NCBI GenBank assembly: GCA_014650415.1
Contig: BMUX01000004.1
Location: forward strand, 248,001-312,000
Source: Streptomyces spiroverticillatus
GTDB taxonomy: Bacteria > Actinomycetota > Actinomycetes > Streptomycetales > Streptomycetaceae
Direction of reading: 5' to 3'
Length of the DNA stretch: 64,000 bases
Below, piece after piece: positions 55,468 through 61,067 of this stretch. The notes under the pieces were generated by a model. That model saw only the letters and a program-made list of their open reading frames with translations, had not been told where the DNA came from and did not search any database. The stretch's first letter is position 1. Each line of letters begins with the position of its first letter. The translations under genes and the position numbers were made by a program.

Positions 55468-55526
55468 CCGTGGGCGAGCGCCGTGGGCGATGGCCGTGGG
55501 CGATGGCCGTGGGCGATGGCCGTACG
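55468..55526. repeat. 13-bp tandem repeat
   Basis: Four units of CCGTGGGCGAGCG or CCGTGGGCGATGG (55468-55519) plus a fifth partial unit CCGTACG, in the non-coding gap between the hydrolase and MFS genes. Copy number is likely variable. Confidence 0.85.
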
Positions 55527-55554
55527 CGGGTAAGGAGAGAGCGCCAGTACGGGA

Positions 55555-56289
55555 TCAGGCCGTACGTGAGGCGGCGCGCACCAGCGCGTCGAAAAGGCCC
55601 TGTTGGGCGGGGTCCTGCGGCGCGGTGTCCTCCGGGTGCCACTGGACTGCGGTGAACCAGCCCCGGGCGTCCGGGAGTTCGAGGGCCTCGACGGTTCCGT
55701 CCGAGGCGAGCGCGGTGGCGACGAGGCCGGAGCCGAGTGCGTCGACGCGCTGGTGGTGGTAGCAGGAGGCCTCCACCTTGTCGGTCCCGGCGGCCCGCGC
55801 GACGACCGAGCCCGGCGTCAGCTTCACCGGGTGGACGAGGTGGCGGTGCTCGTGCTCGGGGCCGCCCATGTCCTGGTGGAGGGTGCCGCCGAGCGCCACG
55901 TTGACGACCTGGAGGCCGCGGCAGATCGCGAGGAGGGAGGTGCCCGCGTCGAGCGCGGCGTGTGCCACGGCCAGGTCGAAGGCGTCCTGCTCGGCGTCCA
56001 CGTCGTACACGCTGTCGTGCGTGTCGAGCGCGCCGTACGCCTGCGGGGCGAGGTCGCCGCCGCCCGGCAGCAGCACACCGTCGCAGCGGGCGATGCGGGC
56101 CGCCACCTCGGCGGGGTCGGCGACGCCGTCCGGGGCGTACGGGTGCAGCATGAACGGCTCGCCGCCGGCCCGCCACACCGCGTCGACCAGGGCGCGCGCG
56201 GTGACCTCGGCGGCGTACCGCAGCGCGGAGGTGGTGGCGGCGAAGCGGTTGGGCAGGCCGATCAGGGGTCGCGTCGCAGCAGGGTTCAC
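55555..56289 (-). CDS. Gamma-glutamyl-gamma-aminobutyrate hydrolase-like class I amidotransferase (PuuD type)
   Basis: A 244-aa stand-alone class I glutamine amidotransferase-fold hydrolase. Nucleophile C123 in LLAICRGLQVVN, catalytic H218 and Glu in WHPE, and GVLLPGGGDLAPQAYG near residue 70. The PuuD group hydrolyses gamma-glutamyl amides such as gamma-Glu-GABA. The GTG at 56289 overlaps the upstream dehydrogenase stop (GTGA). Together they look like the last two steps of a gamma-glutamylated amine pathway whose first enzyme could be the ligase at 30988. Confidence 0.88.
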   Translation of the reverse strand: MNPAATRPLIGLPNRFAATTSALRYAAEVTARALVDAVWRAGGEPFMLHPYAPDGVADPAEVAARIARCDGVLLPGGGDLAPQAYGALDTHDSVYDVDAEQDAFDLAVAHAALDAGTSLLAICRGLQVVNVALGGTLHQDMGGPEHEHRHLVHPVKLTPGSVVARAAGTDKVEASCYHHQRVDALGSGLVATALASDGTVEALELPDARGWFTAVQWHPEDTAPQDPAQQGLFDALVRAASRTA

Positions 56290-57773
56290 AGTTGCATCCA
56301 GGTCGTCTTCAGCTCCGTGTACTTCTCCAGCGCGTGCGCGGACTTGTCGCGCCCGTTGCCGGACTGCTTCATTCCGCCGAACGGGACGGTGAGGTCGCCC
56401 TCCTCGTAGCAGTTGACCCAGACCGTTCCGGCGCGCAGGCGGCGGGAGACCTGGTGGGCGGTGGAGAGGTTCGCGGTCCACAGGCCGGCGGCGAGGCCGT
56501 ACTCCGTGTCGTTGGCGAGCCGTACCGCCTCGTCGACCGTGTCGAAGGCGAAGACGGACAGGACGGGTCCGAAGATCTCCTCGCGGGCCAGGCGCGAGTC
56601 GTGGGCGACCGCGTCGAAGACGGTCGGTGCGAGGTAGCTGCCGCCGGTCTCCTGGTGGATGCGTACGCCTCCGGTACGCAGCCGGGCGCCGCCCTCGCGG
56701 CCTGCGGCGATGTGGTCCAGGACCTTCTCCAGGTGGCTCTCCCGCACCAGTGCGCCCATCTCGGTCGCCGGGTCGAGCGGGTCGCCGACCTTCAGGGTCT
56801 CGGCGCGGGCGACGACCGCGTCGACGACCCGGTCCGCGACCGAGGAGTGCACGAGGAGGCGGGACGGCGCGGTGCACATCTCGCCCTGGTTGAAGAAGAT
56901 GCCCCACGCTGCGGTGGCGGCGGCCTGGTCCAGGTCGGGTGCGTCGGGCAGGACGATGTTCGGGGACTTGCCGCCCAGTTCCAGCCAGACCCGCTTGAGG
57001 TTGGAGTCGGCGGCGTAGTGCAGGAAGTGGCGGCCGACGGCGGTGGATCCGGTGAAGGCGAGCACGTCGACGCCGGGGTGCAGGCCGAGGGCCCGTCCGG
57101 CGGTCGGGCCGTCGCCCGCGACGACGTTGAGCACGCCGTCGGGCAGGCCCGCCTCCGTGCCGAGCCGCCCGAGGAGGAGGGCGGACAGCGGGGAGAGTTC
57201 GGAGGGCTTCAGTACGACGGTGCAGCCCGCGGCCAGTGCCGGGGCGACCTTCCATCCCGCGAGGGTGAGCGGGAAGTTCCACGGGACGACCGCGCCGACG
57301 ACCCCCGCGGGCTCGCGCGTCACGAGGGCGAGCGCGTCGGGTGCGGTGTGCGGGGCCTCGTCGGTGAGTTTGTCGGCGAGTCCGGCGTAGTAGCGGAAGG
57401 TGTTGACGAGGGCGCGCAGTTCGATGCCGTACGCGTCCGAGATCGGCTTGCCCATCTCCAGGCTGAGCGTGAGCGCGAGGTCCGCGCGCCGCTCCTCGAT
57501 CAGGTCGGCCAGCCGGAACAGCGCCTTTCCGCGCTCGCCGGGGGCCAGTCGCGGCCAGGGGCCGTGGTCGAAGGCGCGGCGGGCGGCGGCGACGGCGAGG
57601 TCGACCTCGGCCTGTCCCGCGTCGGCGACACGTGTCAGCTCGCGGCCGTCGCGCGGCGAGACGACGGCGAAGTCGGCCCCGCCGCCCGGCTCCTCGCGGC
57701 CGTCGATGTGATGGCCGGCCGGGTGCCGGAGGGCCTTCGCCCGCAGCAGCCAGCTCTCGTACGAAATGTCCAC
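56286..57773 (-). CDS. Aldehyde dehydrogenase (PuuC-like)
   Basis: A 495-aa NAD(P)-dependent aldehyde dehydrogenase. General base E265 in LELGGKSP, catalytic C300 in NQGEMCTAPSR, with VVPWNFPLTLAGWKVAPAL in its usual place. Sequence layout and pairing with a PuuD-type hydrolase suggest oxidation of a gamma-glutamylamino-aldehyde. The GTG at 57773 has GGAGG at 9-bp spacing. An operator of the TTTGA type sits at the promoter about 75 bp upstream, linking it to the distant catabolic block. Confidence 0.88.
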   Translation of the reverse strand: MDISYESWLLRAKALRHPAGHHIDGREEPGGGADFAVVSPRDGRELTRVADAGQAEVDLAVAAARRAFDHGPWPRLAPGERGKALFRLADLIEERRADLALTLSLEMGKPISDAYGIELRALVNTFRYYAGLADKLTDEAPHTAPDALALVTREPAGVVGAVVPWNFPLTLAGWKVAPALAAGCTVVLKPSELSPLSALLLGRLGTEAGLPDGVLNVVAGDGPTAGRALGLHPGVDVLAFTGSTAVGRHFLHYAADSNLKRVWLELGGKSPNIVLPDAPDLDQAAATAAWGIFFNQGEMCTAPSRLLVHSSVADRVVDAVVARAETLKVGDPLDPATEMGALVRESHLEKVLDHIAAGREGGARLRTGGVRIHQETGGSYLAPTVFDAVAHDSRLAREEIFGPVLSVFAFDTVDEAVRLANDTEYGLAAGLWTANLSTAHQVSRRLRAGTVWVNCYEEGDLTVPFGGMKQSGNGRDKSAHALEKYTELKTTWMQL

Positions 57774-57846
57774 TGTGGGGTACCTCCGGAGTTCGCGACG
57801 GGGTCGCCTGGGACGTCGGACCGGCGGGCAGCACCACCGCGTTTCC

Positions 57847-57860
57847 ATTTGATCCCAAAC
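57847..57860. promoter_or_regulatory. TTTGA-type operator 4
   Basis: ATTTGA-TC-CCAAAC, same pattern as the sites at 32482, 32602 and 40042. It abuts the candidate -10, where binding would block transcription of the dehydrogenase-hydrolase operon. Elsewhere in the 370-bp gap 57774-58143 I see no gene. Confidence 0.6.
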
Positions 57861-57888
57861 GATAAGCGGACGGCGGCGGCGACCACAA
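57860..57888 (-). promoter_or_regulatory. Candidate promoter of the aldehyde dehydrogenase-hydrolase operon
   Basis: On the minus strand TTGTGG (57888-57883), 17-bp spacer, TTATCG (57865-57860). The -10 is next to operator 4. Confidence 0.45.
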
Positions 57889-58143
57889 GAGTCGTGACGA
57901 GTCCGTTTCCACCCCACTTACGAGCATGAAAATCCCGCAAAGCACAGCAAGCAACGCCGGGATCTGCTGGTATAGGTCCGTCACAGGGACGAGTGATCTT
58001 GGAGGTGCCGACATACGCCCCGTACGCGCGAGAAGCGCACGCACGAGGCCCGTACGCCCGGCACCACGTCCCTGTCGGGGTACGCCCCCGGCACGACACC
58101 CCCTGTCGTCCCACCCACCGCACCAAGGGAGCGAGCGACCCGC

Positions 58144-60330
58144 ATGAGCCTGGCCCAGCTTCACTACACCTCGGCCGCCGGGTTCACGGCGGTCAGCCCC
58201 GACGTCCCCCGCGACCTGCTCGACGAGGCGGAGGAGGTCCTCGCGGCGTTCCCCGCGCAGGCCTTCTCGCTCACCCAACTCTCCGACGGCAGCCGCCTGT
58301 TGAGCCGCACGACGACCGACCCCGAGACCGGGGCCGCGCACACCCACGCCGTCCACCTGCCCGCCGGGGAGCGCCTGCCGGGCGGCGCGCTGCCCGTCAC
58401 CGCGTGGGACTCGCCGCGCTGGACGCCCGTCGCGCCCGCACCGGGGAGCACGCCGGAGCCGCTGGACCTGCTCACCCCGGCCGCCGGGTTCTTCGACCGG
58501 GAGGGGCTCGCGGCGTTCGCGGCCGCGTGCGGGGGACGGCTGGCGGGCGTACTGGCCGATGTGCGGGCCCTGTGCGAGGACCCGGGGGCGCAGCCGGTCG
58601 TGCTGGTGGAGGAGGACCCGGCGGACATCGCGCGGTGGGTGGCGGTGGTGGGGGCGGCCCTGCCGCGCGAGCACGCGCACGGGCTGACGTTCACGACGTA
58701 CGCGGAACGGCCGGAGCACGCGCTCCAGCAGATCATCGGCACGTCGCCGGACGTGGTGTTCCCGGCGGCGGGATTCCGGGTGCACCGGCCTGCGTCGGGC
58801 TCCTCCGGTACGGGTTCCTCTGATACGGGTACGGGGGCGGCCCGTGAGGTCGGCGACGCGTGGGCCGCGGTGGCCGCGCAGGTGTGGCTGGCGGGGCGGC
58901 CCGAGCTGTTCAAGCGGGCCGCGGCCCAACCCTCCCTGGTGGACGGGGAGTTCGAGGAGGGTCCGCTCGCCGCGACCGCGCTGAGCGCCGGGGTGCCGCT
59001 GGACTCGCTGGGGCGGACGGCCGCCGCCCTGTGGGCCGAGCAGCACGCGGACGGGCTCAGCGCGTCCGACTGGCCGACCCTGATCGGGGCCCTGTGCGCC
59101 CCGGTCCCCGGCTCCCGCCCGGACGGCGAACTCGACGCCCTGGCCCGGCTCGCCGAGCGCGTCGACGGCAAGGTGCCCACCGAGATCCTGGCCCCGCTGG
59201 CGGCGCTCTTCGCGGCCGAGGACGACAACCCCACCGCCGTACCGGAGTTGGCGCGCCAGCTCGCCCACGAGCTGCTGGCAGACCCGGAGCGGGCGCGAAG
59301 TGCGGCGGTCCGCGAGGCACTGGAACGGCACTCGGCGCTGCACGCCCAACTCCTGGTCCATTTGGATGACTTGGCTCCTGACAATCCCTTCTCGGTCGTG
59401 CGACTGCTGCACACGGCGGACCTGGTGCGGGGCGTCCCGGACGGGCTCCCGCACCTGCGGATGTGCGCGGCGTACCCGCTGCCGGGGGCGTCCCGCGAGA
59501 CGGGTGCGGACCGGGACTCCACGCTGCACACGGTGCTGCGGGCGGCCGGGGTGTCGCCGATGATCGAACCCCTGGTGCTGCGGACCGGGTTCCGGCTGGT
59601 CTGGCCGGAGAACCTGCTGCCCACGCCGCAGGAGGCCCGATGGATCCTGGGCGAGACGGGCTCGGACGCGCACCGTACGGCGGGGACGTATCCGGAGCTG
59701 ATCCGGGCTGCGCTGGAGGGCCCTGCCGACGACCCCGACGTGACGCCGCTCGCCGCCGACCTGATCCGGTGCTTCCCGCACGAGATCGACGCGCGGCAGC
59801 TGGGCGCGCTGCGGATGCTGGAGTTCGCGGAGTCGCTGGCGGAGGGGCGGGCGGGGGCGGGGCCGGTGGCCACCGCCCTGACGCTGCGCTCGGCGGCCCA
59901 TCCGGTGGAGCCGACCGTCCTCCAGCGGACGTTCGGGCTCGTCGCGCGGGATCTGCTGTCGGAGCAGCGGCCGGTGGGCGAGCTGTCGGCGTTGGCGCGG
60001 TCGGGGGATGCGGAGCTGATCGGGGCGTACGGGGCGGTGGCGCGGACGGCTCCGCTGCTGGACCGGCTGCGGACGGCTCCCTCCTACGCGGCGGACTGCT
60101 TCATGGCGTGGACGTCGCAGGTGGGGGCGAGTGGGGTGTGGGACGAGGCGCGGGGGGCGCTTCTGGAGGAGGTCCTCCGTCCTGCCCTGCAGCACATGAC
60201 GACCCGTGAGATCGCCTCCCTCCTGGACCACTTGGACCGCTCCGGTGGGTCCCATGCGGCCGACTTCCGCGCCTGGCACAAGCCGGGGGGCACGCTGGGG
60301 AGGCTGGCCCGCCGCTTCGGCCGGCGCTGA
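58144..60330 (+). CDS. GTPase-associated protein 1-related protein
   Basis: A 728-aa protein that begins SLAQLHYTSAAGFTAVSP, the N-terminus typical of the GTPase-associated protein 1 (GAP1-N2) family, with a middle domain (VVLVEEDPADIARWVAVVGAALP near 155) and a long helical C-terminal part. The family is predicted to belong to a GTPase-centred conflict or signalling system in actinobacteria; its biochemistry is unknown. The other usual system genes (GTPase and partners) are not adjacent, so this copy is solitary here. Start ATG 58144 with AAGGGAG upstream. It contains an SGSSGTGSSDTGTG linker near 220. Confidence 0.78.
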   Translation: MSLAQLHYTSAAGFTAVSPDVPRDLLDEAEEVLAAFPAQAFSLTQLSDGSRLLSRTTTDPETGAAHTHAVHLPAGERLPGGALPVTAWDSPRWTPVAPAPGSTPEPLDLLTPAAGFFDREGLAAFAAACGGRLAGVLADVRALCEDPGAQPVVLVEEDPADIARWVAVVGAALPREHAHGLTFTTYAERPEHALQQIIGTSPDVVFPAAGFRVHRPASGSSGTGSSDTGTGAAREVGDAWAAVAAQVWLAGRPELFKRAAAQPSLVDGEFEEGPLAATALSAGVPLDSLGRTAAALWAEQHADGLSASDWPTLIGALCAPVPGSRPDGELDALARLAERVDGKVPTEILAPLAALFAAEDDNPTAVPELARQLAHELLADPERARSAAVREALERHSALHAQLLVHLDDLAPDNPFSVVRLLHTADLVRGVPDGLPHLRMCAAYPLPGASRETGADRDSTLHTVLRAAGVSPMIEPLVLRTGFRLVWPENLLPTPQEARWILGETGSDAHRTAGTYPELIRAALEGPADDPDVTPLAADLIRCFPHEIDARQLGALRMLEFAESLAEGRAGAGPVATALTLRSAAHPVEPTVLQRTFGLVARDLLSEQRPVGELSALARSGDAELIGAYGAVARTAPLLDRLRTAPSYAADCFMAWTSQVGASGVWDEARGALLEEVLRPALQHMTTREIASLLDHLDRSGGSHAADFRAWHKPGGTLGRLARRFGRR

Positions 60331-60467
60331 CCGGGGCATCTCCGGCGCCCGGGCCCTCCGGGCGCCGCCCCCCTGACCTCCACCAGGCGCTGCCTCACCC
60401 CCCTCGAGCGCCCCTTCCCTCGCCCCCGGGCGCCGGGCCGCGCCCCCCTCCTCTTTCCCCAGCCCCC

Positions 60468-60561
60468 TTGGGCGGCGGGGCCGCCCCCCGGGGGCGGAAC
60501 GGGCGGGCAAGGGGGCGGCCCGCCCGATCCGGGCCCACCCGGACACCGGCCCCTGCCCGCA
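60468..60561 (+). repeat. GC-rich intergenic repeat, copy 2
   Basis: Nearly identical to 48641-48735 over about 94 bp (one clear difference: GGAACG for GGGACG). It is followed about 100 bp later by the dispersed repeat copy 4. Confidence 0.8.
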
Positions 60562-60654
60562 CCTGGCACACCGGATGCGCGCAGCCCCGGGGGCCTCGGA
60601 GCGCCTCCCGGCACCGGGCACGTGAAGCACCGGCCCGCTGGGCCAAGAGGGTCC

Positions 60655-60749
60655 CCAGCCCCGCCCCTTCACCTAAACCCGCGGGGCAATTGCACGGTTC
60701 CGTGCAGGAGCGTCGTGGCTGGTCGCGCAGTTCCCCGCGCCCCTAAAGG
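60655..60749 (+). repeat. Dispersed intergenic repeat, copy 4
   Basis: Blocks A and B in the same orientation and spacing as copies 2 and 3, ending in the CCCCTAAAGGGG palindrome that opens the 85-bp tandem unit. Confidence 0.8.
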
Positions 60750-60909
60750 GGCACGGAAACAGAGCGGCCCGCACGGGCAGAGCGCGCCCACGCGGCGGAG
60801 CCGCAGAAGCGGCACAGCCCCGCGCCCCTAAAGGGGCACGGAAACAGAGCGGCCCGCGCGGACAGAGCGCGCCCACGCGGCGGAGCCGCACAGCGGCACA
60901 GCCCCGGGG
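60741..60909 (+). repeat. 85-bp tandem duplication
   Basis: Two units with an exact 85-bp offset (60741-60825 and 60826-60909), each holding CTAAAGGGGCACGGAAACAG, then GAGCGGCCCGC and the CGCCCACGCGGCGGAGCCGCA module also seen in copy 3. The 737-bp gap 60331-61067 is otherwise non-coding. Confidence 0.85.
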
Positions 60910-60986
60910 CCGCCACACCCGCCCCCAGCACGGCCCCGTACCGCCAATCGGGCAAGACACACGGGAGCCCAAGCCCGGATAAGTAC

Positions 60987-61025
60987 GACAATCCGGTCAG
61001 CCATGTGAGCCTGGCCCGGATTGTC
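60987..61025. promoter_or_regulatory. 10-bp perfect inverted repeat before the surface-protein gene
   Basis: GACAATCCGG and CCGGATTGTC, 19 bp apart, 43 bp before the GTG start. It could be a 5'-UTR hairpin, an operator, or the terminator for upstream transcription. Confidence 0.45.
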
Positions 61026-61067
61026 GAGAGCTGTCGGTACCCCCCACCCGACCCCCAAGGAGCCCAC

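Noticed and set aside
55468..55526. Possible CRISPR array
   Set aside because: Units of 13 bp are directly adjacent with no spacers, so it is a simple tandem repeat.
57993..58823. Plus-strand 276-codon frame starting before the GTPase-associated protein gene
   Set aside because: It overlaps the real gene in another frame and turns into Arg/Gly/Pro-rich shadow text.
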